From Candidatus Zixiibacteriota bacterium (GTDB lineage Bacteria; Zixibacteria; MSB-5A5; GN15; FEB-12): a stretch of 25,499 nucleotides of DNA. The notes beneath the pieces were generated by a model. It was not told where the DNA came from and ran no database searches. It saw nothing but the letters and a program-made list of their open reading frames with translations. The translations under genes and the position numbers were made by a program. The first letter of the stretch is position 1. Each line of letters begins with the position of its first letter. The stretch covers positions 1 through 25,499 of the forward strand of contig DAOSXA010000007.1 of assembly GCA_035380245.1 (NCBI GenBank), given 5' to 3'. Positions 15,615 to 22,270 of this stretch are shown in pieces.

Positions 15615-17137
15615 TCATCAAGTGTATTTAGATCAAAGTCTGAGGCAACCAAAGCTGCCAGTATTTCATCGGTATTCTTTCCGCTTTCGTTCTGCTCCGG
15701 AGCAACGTCATCTCCTTGGCTTGTTAACGCAGCGATGTCGTCAATTATAGAGACTTTATCTATGTCGTGAGCAGGCTCCTGCTTTACCTGACGCCTTTTC
15801 CGCTCAATTCTCCATAGACAATCTTCTCCCCATTCGTAAATGATTATCAAATACGAATTCTTAAACCTCTCCAGCAGCGAAAGGTCATCTTTTGAAAGAA
15901 TGTTAGTCACCCTAGTTCTGGCATATCGGCTGAGCGCTACCGGTGTTCGTTTACCATTCAAGGTGAAAGAGCAGTGCAGTAAACCATTATCATCTGGATC
16001 GAAAGCCAGTTTCACTCCAATCTTTTTCTCAAAGTCAGAGATCGTATACTTATACTTAATCCAGGCCGTTTCCAGTGATGGTTTTGCTCCACTCAGCTTG
16101 TTAAAGCGTCTTTGAAGACGTCTCCAGACCTCATTGTCAGCGCCTTTCACCATCTTAAGATAATGAAGTTTACCTTGAATTACGGCCTGCATATTAGGTT
16201 TGTGGTTGTGAAGATTCTGTTTTGGGGTATAATGCGCAAGGAACTTGGCATATGCATCAGCTTCACCATGCTTCTCCCATATATAAAGAAGGTTATCCAA
16301 CCCCCTAATATACTCTCGGGTTACATTGACGCGATCGCTTACTACCAGTCCTGTTACTTCTTGACGTTCATTCTTCTTCTGCAACCTGGTCTTTTTCTCA
16401 TTGATGACAAACTGTTGTCCAGTAATAATGGTCTCAAGTTCCTGTTGGAACTCCTCGCCTTTTTGAAAGACATTCCGATTGCTACTGAATGTGATATCAT
16501 CAGCGTATCTTGAGTAGCGCAAATTATACTTCTTCGAGAGCTTGTACAATTGGCGGTCCAGATTCCTGCAAACTATGTTGGTAAGGATTGGCGAACAAGG
16601 AGACCCTTGAGGTAAAACCCAGCACTTCTCCCCTTCAATCTTTACCTCGGTGCAACAAAGTCCTGCTATGGCATCAGCAACGGTGTCGTTAAAACTAAAC
16701 GGAGGATGTTTAAGCGTGGCCCAAACCCTCGATTTAGTAATACTTGGGAAGAAATCTTTAAGATCGGTGTTGAATACATAATTCATCCCGATATGTCGCT
16801 CTGCGTTATCAACGATAGACCTTTCAGGGACGAAACCAGTCACGTACTCAGGGCCTTCATAAAAAGCTTGGAGTAGTCGATTTGTATAGGTCAAGAACGA
16901 CTTTAGCAAAGTCTTGGGGGCGGAAATCTCTCTGACACCACCAGACTTCTTCGGTATTTGGAAAGTCTTGTAGCTCTTCTTGTTGCGAGCAGGGTGAATG
17001 AAGTAGTTTAAGTGCGGCATTATGAAGGGATACCCTCTATCGCCTAATTCAGCCATCTTGATTTTATTCAAGAGGTTAAGGAGATCATGGGTGGTCTCTA
17101 ATTTAGCTGCTGCCGCAACGATTGCTTCTTTGGTCAT
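15590..17137 (-). CDS. Retron reverse transcriptase with C-terminal extension
   Basis: A 515-residue retron-type RT that would copy part of the adjacent RNA into msDNA. Retron hallmarks are present: the NAxxH motif as NAERH (111-115), first catalytic aspartate in NTDLKDFFPSI (Asp125), LPQGSPCSP (175-183), catalytic YADD (211-214), and the VTG motif as VTGLVVSDRVNV (261-272) in the region that recognises the RNA. The retron RT core normally ends after 300-350 residues. Here about 150 more residues follow, including a beta-rich piece (LLHCSFTLNGKRTPVALSRY) and an acidic tail, with no recognised domain. The ATG lies 27 nt after the end of the msr-msd RNA, as in known retrons. The downstream HEPN gene overlaps it. 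Abi-type or group II intron RTs are less likely, given the motif set and the RNA. Confidence 0.92.
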   Translation of the reverse strand: MTKEAIVAAAAKLETTHDLLNLLNKIKMAELGDRGYPFIMPHLNYFIHPARNKKSYKTFQIPKKSGGVREISAPKTLLKSFLTYTNRLLQAFYEGPEYVTGFVPERSIVDNAERHIGMNYVFNTDLKDFFPSITKSRVWATLKHPPFSFNDTVADAIAGLCCTEVKIEGEKCWVLPQGSPCSPILTNIVCRNLDRQLYKLSKKYNLRYSRYADDITFSSNRNVFQKGEEFQQELETIITGQQFVINEKKTRLQKKNERQEVTGLVVSDRVNVTREYIRGLDNLLYIWEKHGEADAYAKFLAHYTPKQNLHNHKPNMQAVIQGKLHYLKMVKGADNEVWRRLQRRFNKLSGAKPSLETAWIKYKYTISDFEKKIGVKLAFDPDDNGLLHCSFTLNGKRTPVALSRYARTRVTNILSKDDLSLLERFKNSYLIIIYEWGEDCLWRIERKRRQVKQEPAHDIDKVSIIDDIAALTSQGDDVAPEQNESGKNTDEILAALVASDFDLNTLDEWDKIKSS

Positions 17138-17163
17138 AGGAATCTACTCGCATAAAAGGCCGA

Positions 17164-17396
17164 GACATACCGGAGCTTATTTTCTTTGTCTACGAACTCT
17201 TGAGTTCGGAATATAGAATCTTCTATATTCTCTATCTCATCATCACTCATATGTGCTTGCACATTTCTGGAGAGTAATGACGAAAAGCCTTTCGGCGTTA
17301 CTCTCGTAGTAACGAGTGAACCTTTGGTAAGTATCCGATTTTACGGACATCTGTCAAACGTGACAGACGAAAGTCAAAAGTCTGCTCCGGTATGTC
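17164..17396 (-). ncRNA. Retron msr-msd RNA with perfect 13-bp a1/a2 ends
   Basis: Read on the minus strand, GACATACCGGAGC (a1, 17396-17384) and GCTCCGGTATGTC (a2, 17176-17164) are perfectly complementary over 13 bp and enclose about 207 nt, the defining retron architecture. Inside are five hairpins. CATCTGTCA/TGACAGACG (17348-17356, 17361-17369; 9 bp with one G-U and an AACG or CGTT loop) lies in the msr half. GAGAGTAA/TTACTCTC (17270-17277, 17298-17305), ATGTGC/GCACAT (17251-17264), GAATATAGA/TCTATATTC (17209-17217, 17222-17230) and CGAACTC/GAGTTCG (17193-17208) lie in the msd half. The G of AGC at the inner end of a1 (17385) is a candidate branch guanosine. The region ends 27 nt before the RT start and has its own promoter. 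Exact msr/msd borders need experiment. Confidence 0.88.
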
Positions 17397-17413
17397 AAAG
17401 ACCTTAAGTTCTA

Positions 17414-17421
17414 CAAAGATA
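17414..17421 (-). promoter_or_regulatory. -7 box of the retron
   Basis: On the minus strand this reads TATCTTTG, a TAnnTTTG match. Transcription would start near 17407, about 11 nt before a1. A TTTG (17446-17449) lies a few nt further upstream than the ideal -33 position. An 8-bp inverted repeat sits between the two elements. Confidence 0.6.
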
Positions 17422-17442
17422 GTGATTTCCCGTCAAATCACT
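17421..17442. repeat. Inverted repeat AGTGATTT-N6-AAATCACT in the retron promoter
   Basis: Perfect 8-bp arms at 17421-17428 and 17435-17442 lie between the -7 box and the -33 region of the retron promoter. It is unlike the GCGAAT operators, so a second regulator may act here. It can also form a hairpin only in transcripts that read in from the WYL gene. Confidence 0.5.
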
Positions 17443-17463
17443 TAGCAAATGTATAGTGCGCTG

Positions 17464-17480
17464 GCGAAATCAACATTCGC
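17464..17480 (-). promoter_or_regulatory. Diverged WYL-type operator copy C, upstream of the retron
   Basis: On the minus strand the core reads GCGAAT-GTTGA-TTTCGC, the same 6-5-6 layout as copies A and B with one arm mismatch. It spans the WYL stop codon and lies about 43 nt upstream of the retron -7 box, further away than in copies A and B, so it could act as an activator site, roadblock or remote operator. Confidence 0.5.
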
Positions 17481-18609
17481 CGCGAACACTTTTTAATCTT
17501 TCCAGAGATGTCGTCAATTCCTGGATCATCCTCTCACGGATTCTTGTTGGCGAGATGAGAATGATGTTCTCTCCATTGCGATAAATGGTGTTGTACAGTT
17601 CTCTGTTCGGCTTCACGTTGATGCTATAGAAGGTGTAGCCATCAAAGGCCCCGTATTTATCGTGAAGTTCCTTCTGCTTCTCGGCTGGGAACTTTATCTG
17701 GGAGCCATGCAGGGGCTTGGTATCTACATACCCGGAGTAGGAATCCTTAACAGCAAGGACTATCTCCTTCTGCTCTTCCTCCTTGATCCAAGTAATACCC
17801 ACTATGTCCTCGTATCTTTCTTCAAAGTACTCGTCGCAGTCCACATATTCGACACCGTCAACAGCGGTTACGCCATTCATGCGGTCAAGCGGAAGATTGA
17901 CATAGAAGTCTTCCCGATAAGGGAATTCCTCAGTGGCCAGTGGGGTGCCAATCAGGTACCAGCGGTCATTGTACTGCTTTAGAAGGTATGGATAAAGACG
18001 GATAGTCCTGGGGGCTTCGCCAAAGGGTTCATATTCCACGTCGACAACCTTCTTGTTTGAAATCAAAGCGAACAGTGTGCCCAGATAGTCCTTCCCTTCC
18101 AGGTAGTCGTTGGAGCTGAAAGAAATAATTTTCCTGGGCTCAGACATCTCTTTGTCATACTCTCCTCTTCCAAAAGCTCGTTTGTCATTGAGCTTCTCCT
18201 GGAGATCGTTCAGCCACTCGAAACTATCCAGGCCGGCGAACTGGCCAAGCGTGTTGAGCACCTCCTGCAGTAAGCGCTTCTCATCGTCAGAAAGTGGCTT
18301 GCTGAAGAGGGACTGGGTTTGGTCTGCATATCGATACACCGGCGAGCCATACAGCTTCTCAGAGCTATCTATCTCCATATTGAAAGGAGATTCCTGCAAT
18401 GCCTGTAGATCCAGCTGGATGACCCGCTTGCCACTTTTGATGTAGCGCTCATAATCGCTCTGGTCGCCACCAATGGTTGGATAACCGGCAAACTCCAGAC
18501 GCTCGTTCACTTTCTTGAGGAGTTCCTCGCACGTGTATTTATTATAGCGGTCACTCAGCATCTGGTCGAGATACATGTAGCGGATGACGGCGTTTTTGTT
18601 GGATGGCAT
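17470..18609 (-). CDS. WYL-domain transcriptional regulator
   Basis: A 379-residue WYL regulator. The N-terminal ~60 residues form the winged HTH of the Bacteroidetes family (IRYMYLDQMLSDRYNKYTCEELLKKVNERL, then GGDQSDYERYI). The WYL domain covers about 165-300, with the core YLLKQYNDRWYLIGTP and an RTIRLYPY strand before it. A C-terminal WCX-like segment ends the chain (NREL...IILISPTRIRERMIQEL). WYL proteins are ligand-sensing regulators often found with defence systems (BrxR, CapW), where they repress until a nucleic acid or nucleotide cue binds. ATG 18609 is used; the upstream TTG at 18639 lies within the -7 box. The gene has an operator over its own promoter and reads toward the retron. 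Control of itself, the retron and the beta-propeller gene is inferred from shared operator sequence. Confidence 0.88.
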   Translation of the reverse strand: MPSNKNAVIRYMYLDQMLSDRYNKYTCEELLKKVNERLEFAGYPTIGGDQSDYERYIKSGKRVIQLDLQALQESPFNMEIDSSEKLYGSPVYRYADQTQSLFSKPLSDDEKRLLQEVLNTLGQFAGLDSFEWLNDLQEKLNDKRAFGRGEYDKEMSEPRKIISFSSNDYLEGKDYLGTLFALISNKKVVDVEYEPFGEAPRTIRLYPYLLKQYNDRWYLIGTPLATEEFPYREDFYVNLPLDRMNGVTAVDGVEYVDCDEYFEERYEDIVGITWIKEEEQKEIVLAVKDSYSGYVDTKPLHGSQIKFPAEKQKELHDKYGAFDGYTFYSINVKPNRELYNTIYRNGENIILISPTRIRERMIQELTTSLERLKSVRGEC

Positions 18610-18636
18610 AATGCTCTGATTTTTGGTTTCCGGCTG

Positions 18637-18644
18637 CAAAGTTA
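18637..18644 (-). promoter_or_regulatory. -7 box of the WYL gene
   Basis: On the minus strand this is TAACTTTG, a perfect TAnnTTTG. Its predicted start near 18630 leaves a leader of about 20 nt before ATG 18609. Operator copy B begins 9 nt upstream. Confidence 0.65.
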
Positions 18645-18652
18645 ATGCTTTT

Positions 18653-18673
18653 TGCGAATCCTACATTCGCGAA
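18653..18673 (-). promoter_or_regulatory. WYL-type operator copy B, upstream of the WYL gene
   Basis: Read toward the WYL gene this is TTCGCGAAT-GTA-GGATTCGCA, matching copy A at 18 of 21 positions. It lies 9 nt upstream of the -7 box and covers the -33 region, the classical place for autorepression. Confidence 0.72.
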
Positions 18674-18690
18674 TCCGGACTTACATTCTT

Positions 18691-18704
18691 ATTTCGCGCG
18701 AAAT
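18691..18704. promoter_or_regulatory. Perfect palindrome ATTTCGCGCGAAAT in the divergent promoter region
   Basis: A 14-bp perfect palindrome built from the same TTCGC half-element as the WYL operators but with no central spacer. It abuts the TTTG (18704-18707) that serves as -33 element of the rightward promoter, so it may be a second binding site controlling the rightward genes. Confidence 0.5.
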
Positions 18705-18724
18705 TTGGTTTCGCACATGCGACG

Positions 18725-18732
18725 TACTTTTG
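18725..18732 (+). promoter_or_regulatory. -7 box of the rightward secreted/membrane gene cluster
   Basis: TACTTTTG matches TAnnTTTG, with TTTG at 18704-18707 as a -33 element 17 nt upstream. Transcription would start near 18739, about 13 nt before the ATG at 18752. Confidence 0.6.
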
Positions 18733-18751
18733 CCAGCGAAAACAGAAAGCC

Positions 18752-19252
18752 ATGAAAAAGCACGTCCTCACACTATGCCTCCTGGCGGCATCAATTCTTT
18801 CGTTTGCCCAGGAACCGGGTAACAATCTCGGTAAATCATTGTACCAAATTCGTCAGGACTTCCCTGATGCAGTAAACAGCGGTCCTGCTGATGGTGGTGG
18901 TGACCTTTGGATCAGCTTCGACGAAGATCAGTACCATAAGTATACTTACTACTTCGTAATAAGGGGAGGCCATGTCGAGACTGAAACGCTTGGCGTATCA
19001 TCTACCGGTGTTATTCCCCACGCAGAGTATTACTTCTTTATCACCACCGTCAAAAGTTTCTATACAAAGGGCGGCTGGCAATTCTGCGATGTGGATGCAA
19101 GCATCCTACGGGCCGCAAGCGTGTTTAATAGCGAGCATCGTCTTGTTTGGGCAGACAAGTTTTCTGCCGAAATAGACTACCGCAACTTCCTGGTTTACTT
19201 CCAATACAAACCAGACTCAAAAGTCTCTTACGTATCATATTTCAAACGATAA
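18752..19252 (+). CDS. Secreted hypothetical protein, 166 residues
   Basis: Not recognised as a family. The N-terminus is a clear type I signal peptide (MKKHVLTLCLLAASILSFAQ, cleavage likely after SFA), so the protein is exported to the periplasm or beyond. The mature part of about 147 residues is rich in aromatic residues and beta-strand-like (YHKYTYYFVIRGGHVETE, FLVYFQYKPDSKVSYVSYF) without cysteine pairs or catalytic motifs. The ATG at 18752 is set by the signal peptide and by the promoter immediately upstream; the longer frame from 18623 would run through the WYL promoter. It is the first gene of the rightward cluster, 23 nt before the TPR-protease gene. Confidence 0.75.
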   Translation: MKKHVLTLCLLAASILSFAQEPGNNLGKSLYQIRQDFPDAVNSGPADGGGDLWISFDEDQYHKYTYYFVIRGGHVETETLGVSSTGVIPHAEYYFFITTVKSFYTKGGWQFCDVDASILRAASVFNSEHRLVWADKFSAEIDYRNFLVYFQYKPDSKVSYVSYFKR

Positions 19253-19275
19253 GACAACTATAAACTTTCACGCAC

Positions 19276-21339
19276 ATGAAGAGATTTCTCACCATTCTGT
19301 CAGCCCTGCTGCTGACCCTCGCGAGCGGCACTCTGTACGCTCAGAAAACCACCACAGAGAACGACTACAATCTCCGAAAGGCCTACGAGGCCCTCAACGA
19401 GGAGAAAGACGTTGACAAGGCGCTTGACCTCGTGTCCAAGCAGCTGAAGGACACTCCGGACAACGTCGATGCGCTGATGCTCCGGATGCGGATCTATCAG
19501 AACCGAGAAGAATTCGGCAAAGCCCTGGCCGATGTAAACCGTGCCATTAAGGTGAATAATCCCAAGAAGTCCGGCTTTGAGCAGTCCACCCTCTATTGGT
19601 GGCAGAGCTATGCTTACGCCGGCCTTGGTGACGATTCAAAGGCGGCAACCGCTGCCGGCACGGCATATAAACTTGCCCAGAAGGAGAAATCTGAATACCT
19701 GCAGGTCATTGCCTTCGACTACGGCCGGGCCCTTTACAACATTGGGGACCTGGACGGTTCTGATGCGGTATTCCGCAAGATGCTGGCTGAAGATGAAACG
19801 GATGTCGGAGCGATGTATGGCCTTGCCCGGAATCTCGTGGGGCGCGATCGTTATGATGAGGCTGAGCAGCAGCTCCTTGCGGCCATTCGTGTACGTGACA
19901 CATATCCGCCCATCTACCGGCTCTTGATTCAAGTTTATGACCACAAGGGCGACTACAATAGTGCCATTGATGCAGCCATCGAGTATGTCGATAAGGATTC
20001 AGATCCCAGCTGGCGTCTCCTCATCAATGCCGGCAAGAAGAATCTCAACTATGCCGTTGCCAATATGCGGGCAAAGATGAAAACTTCTGACAAACCTATC
20101 TATTGGCGCGCGCTGATTGCGGAACTATATTATTACGCCGGTAAGTATGAACTGGCTCTCAAGGAAAACATCAAGCTGGAAGAAGAAGCCGGCAAAGATG
20201 ATCGTCTCTATGAAAGAAAGGCCGAATGCTACCGCCACCTGGGAATGCACGAAGCGGCCATTGCGGAACTGGATCAGATTCTTGCTAAGGAGGGCGATTG
20301 GAATGCCTACTGTGAGCGCGGCATCTGCTATCGACTTCTGGGCAAATTCGACCAGGCAATCGCAGACTTCACCTCTGCTATCGAGGAAGATCCACGCTAT
20401 GCCTTCCCCTACTACTCTCGCGGCTGGTGCTATGAACTCACCGGAAGGAACGACCTCGCCCTGGAAGATTACAACCTCGGCATCGACGTAGATCCGGACT
20501 ATCCCTACATCTTCCTGGAGCGTGGCCTGGTCTTGAAGAAAATGAGACGCTTCGACGAAGCACGGGCCGATTTTGAAACCGCAGTGGCAATGGATACCAT
20601 AGCCACCGACGGCAGCAGCACCCACTATGCCCTCCACGAACTGGGCAGAGATGAGGAAGCGCTCGCATGGATGCAGAAGATCATCGATGAAGATCCTTCC
20701 GATGATGGCAATTGGTACGACTATGCCTGCCTTTATGGCCGAATGAATCGCATCGATGATGCTATGAAGGCCCTTGAGAAAGCCTTCGAACTCGAATACC
20801 GTAACTTCGGCCATCTGGAGTACGACTACGATATGGACATCCTCCGTGACCTGCCTCGCTACAAGGAACTCGTAGCCAAATACAAAGCCATCCACGAAGA
20901 ATTCCTACAAAAGTCCGACATACCAGTCGCCGAAAAGACTGAGGACACCATTTCCGAAATCGCCTTCACGCGCCACGTCGGTGGAACCTTTGAAGTCCCA
21001 TGTCAAATCAATGGCCTTCCGCTGCAGATGATCTTCGACACCGGCGCATCAGACGTCACCATCTCTTCCGTAGAAGCCAACTTTATGCTGAAGAACCGCT
21101 ACCTCTCCGATAAAGACATCAAAGGCAAGCGCTACTACCAGGTTGCCACCGGTGAACTGAGCGCCGGTGCAGTCATCACCCTCCGCGAGATTATGATTGG
21201 CGACGTCAAGCTCAAAGATGTTGAAGCCTCTGTCGTCAATAATCAGCGAGCTCCTCTCCTCTTCGGTCAAAGCGCGATGGAACGCTTCGGCACCATCACC
21301 ATTGACAACGAGAACAACAAACTCATCATCAAGCATTAA
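19276..21339 (+). CDS. Exported TPR protein with C-terminal retropepsin-like domain
   Basis: A 687-residue protein. A signal peptide (MKRFLTILSALLLTLASGTLYA) is followed by about 500 residues of tetratricopeptide-like helical repeats; clear units include YAFPYYSRGWCYELTGRNDLALEDYNLGIDVDPDY preceded by WNAYCERGICYRLLGKFDQAIADF. The C-terminal ~120 residues are a retropepsin-like aspartic protease domain (clan AA): FDTGASDVTIS with the catalytic Asp588 in Asp-Thr-Gly, and the hydrophobic-Gly partner near LLFGQSAMERFGTITID. Such domains work as homodimers, each subunit giving one aspartate. It is probably periplasmic. The next gene starts 4 nt after its stop, so the two are co-transcribed. Substrate and link to the neighbouring retron are unknown. 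In Bacteroidetes this fusion also occurs outside mobile DNA. Confidence 0.85.
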   Translation: MKRFLTILSALLLTLASGTLYAQKTTTENDYNLRKAYEALNEEKDVDKALDLVSKQLKDTPDNVDALMLRMRIYQNREEFGKALADVNRAIKVNNPKKSGFEQSTLYWWQSYAYAGLGDDSKAATAAGTAYKLAQKEKSEYLQVIAFDYGRALYNIGDLDGSDAVFRKMLAEDETDVGAMYGLARNLVGRDRYDEAEQQLLAAIRVRDTYPPIYRLLIQVYDHKGDYNSAIDAAIEYVDKDSDPSWRLLINAGKKNLNYAVANMRAKMKTSDKPIYWRALIAELYYYAGKYELALKENIKLEEEAGKDDRLYERKAECYRHLGMHEAAIAELDQILAKEGDWNAYCERGICYRLLGKFDQAIADFTSAIEEDPRYAFPYYSRGWCYELTGRNDLALEDYNLGIDVDPDYPYIFLERGLVLKKMRRFDEARADFETAVAMDTIATDGSSTHYALHELGRDEEALAWMQKIIDEDPSDDGNWYDYACLYGRMNRIDDAMKALEKAFELEYRNFGHLEYDYDMDILRDLPRYKELVAKYKAIHEEFLQKSDIPVAEKTEDTISEIAFTRHVGGTFEVPCQINGLPLQMIFDTGASDVTISSVEANFMLKNRYLSDKDIKGKRYYQVATGELSAGAVITLREIMIGDVKLKDVEASVVNNQRAPLLFGQSAMERFGTITIDNENNKLIIKH

Positions 21340-21343
21340 GGCT

Positions 21344-21985
21344 ATGCTGGGACTCGTAATATGTTTGGCAGTATTCTGTTTTATACTACTGCTCATCCTG
21401 GGACGCCAGGACGATAAAAACGCCAAGCTGGCTGCCGAGAACGGCTTGATGAAAGGCCGAATGGAAACGCTGCAAGAACGTGGTGCTATCGCAGGAGACC
21501 AATCCGCAACTGCAGATGACCCATTGACAGTTGAGGGCATAGAAGCAGCCGTGCGTCACGCCGGGTATGTCCCGGACACTTCCGACGATTGGGTGCGTTT
21601 TATGGTAGTCGGAGAGCGGTTCTTCATCGACACGTCCCGGCTCCCTCAGATATTCATCTCCCGCTATTATAACGTACAAACAAGTGAGTGGGACATGGAA
21701 CTGCTGAAGAAAGCCGCTCATCTGATGTCCGACGATCTGATTATGGTCAAAGCCATTTTCGACGAGAAACCAGACGGCACCACCCTTCGATTCTTTGTGG
21801 CGGCAATGGACCGCAACTACCCCAGCTTCCGCGACAACCTAATGTCATACCTGGGCATTATCAGCGATGGGAACCGACGTATGACAGAGATATACAACAA
21901 ACTTGAAGAAGAAAAGAAGAACCCGGCTCTTGCAGGAACTCCGTTCACGTCCGCCTACGTGCAAGACCCGAAGCTTCTCTCTTAA
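21344..21985 (+). CDS. Membrane-anchored hypothetical protein, 213 residues
   Basis: No recognised family. An N-terminal membrane helix (MLGLVICLAVFCFILLLILG) is followed by a short coiled-coil-like stretch (NAKLAAENGLMKGRMETLQE) and then a soluble domain of about 150 residues (VRFMVVGERFFIDTSRLPQIFISRYYNV, TTLRFFVAAMDRNYPSFRDNLMSYLG). ATG 21344, four nt after the upstream stop, is chosen because it begins at the membrane helix; the longer frame starting at 21197 lies inside the protease gene. Co-transcribed with the TPR-protease gene and followed directly by a strong terminator, so it ends that transcription unit. Confidence 0.75.
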   Translation: MLGLVICLAVFCFILLLILGRQDDKNAKLAAENGLMKGRMETLQERGAIAGDQSATADDPLTVEGIEAAVRHAGYVPDTSDDWVRFMVVGERFFIDTSRLPQIFISRYYNVQTSEWDMELLKKAAHLMSDDLIMVKAIFDEKPDGTTLRFFVAAMDRNYPSFRDNLMSYLGIISDGNRRMTEIYNKLEEEKKNPALAGTPFTSAYVQDPKLLS

Positions 21986-22046
21986 CGGCACAAAAGGCCC
22001 GCCCAATGTGAGGCGTGAAAGGCATCCGGCGGGCCTGCCGTTTTTT
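21984..22046 (+). terminator. Strong long-stem terminator
   Basis: AACGGCA (21984-21990) pairs with TGCCGTT (22036-22042) and GGCCCGCC (21996-22003) with GGCGGGCC (22028-22035), followed by TTTTTT. The first arm overlaps the stop codon of the preceding gene. It closes the transcription unit 18752-21985. Confidence 0.82.
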
Positions 22047-22062
22047 AGCTGAATACGAAGCG

Positions 22063-22263
22063 ATGCACAAAGAAGAAAAACAGACTTGGTGGGAAACATT
22101 CGGACCAGTTATTGCGGCATTTTTTGCATTAGCTTTCTATGGTGGCCTTTTCCTATGGCTTGACATTCAGGAGAGCGGAGGATTCGCTGCTATGTTCCAA
22201 GACCAGGACAAGATGCTTGCAAAGGCCCTAATGGTCCTTGAGAGACTTGCACGATTACTATGA
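22063..22263 (+). CDS. Small single-pass membrane protein, 66 residues
   Basis: A small protein with one hydrophobic segment (FGPVIAAFFALAFYGGLFLWLDI, about 10-32) between charged ends and a C-terminal amphipathic helix (KMLAKALMVLERLARLL). No family is recognised. ATG 22063 is preferred over GTG 22015, which lies inside the terminator stem. The stop is 7 nt before the next start, so the two membrane proteins are likely to be made together. It has no visible -7 box and may depend on readthrough or an unrecognised promoter. Confidence 0.5.
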   Translation: MHKEEKQTWWETFGPVIAAFFALAFYGGLFLWLDIQESGGFAAMFQDQDKMLAKALMVLERLARLL

Positions 22264-22270
22264 GTCGATT

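Noticed and set aside
15590..17137. Abi/DRT-type or group II intron reverse transcriptase
   Set aside because: NAxxH and VTG motifs, plus a structured RNA with a1/a2 ends directly upstream, identify a retron; no intron domain V/VI or maturase region is seen.
17164..17396. CRISPR-like array because of several short repeats
   Set aside because: The repeats are different hairpin arms, not copies of one unit with spacers; they form the msr-msd fold.
22015..22062. GTG 22015 as start of the small membrane protein
   Set aside because: It falls inside the stem-loop of the terminator at 21984-22046; ATG 22063 starts just after it and gives a normal single-pass protein.
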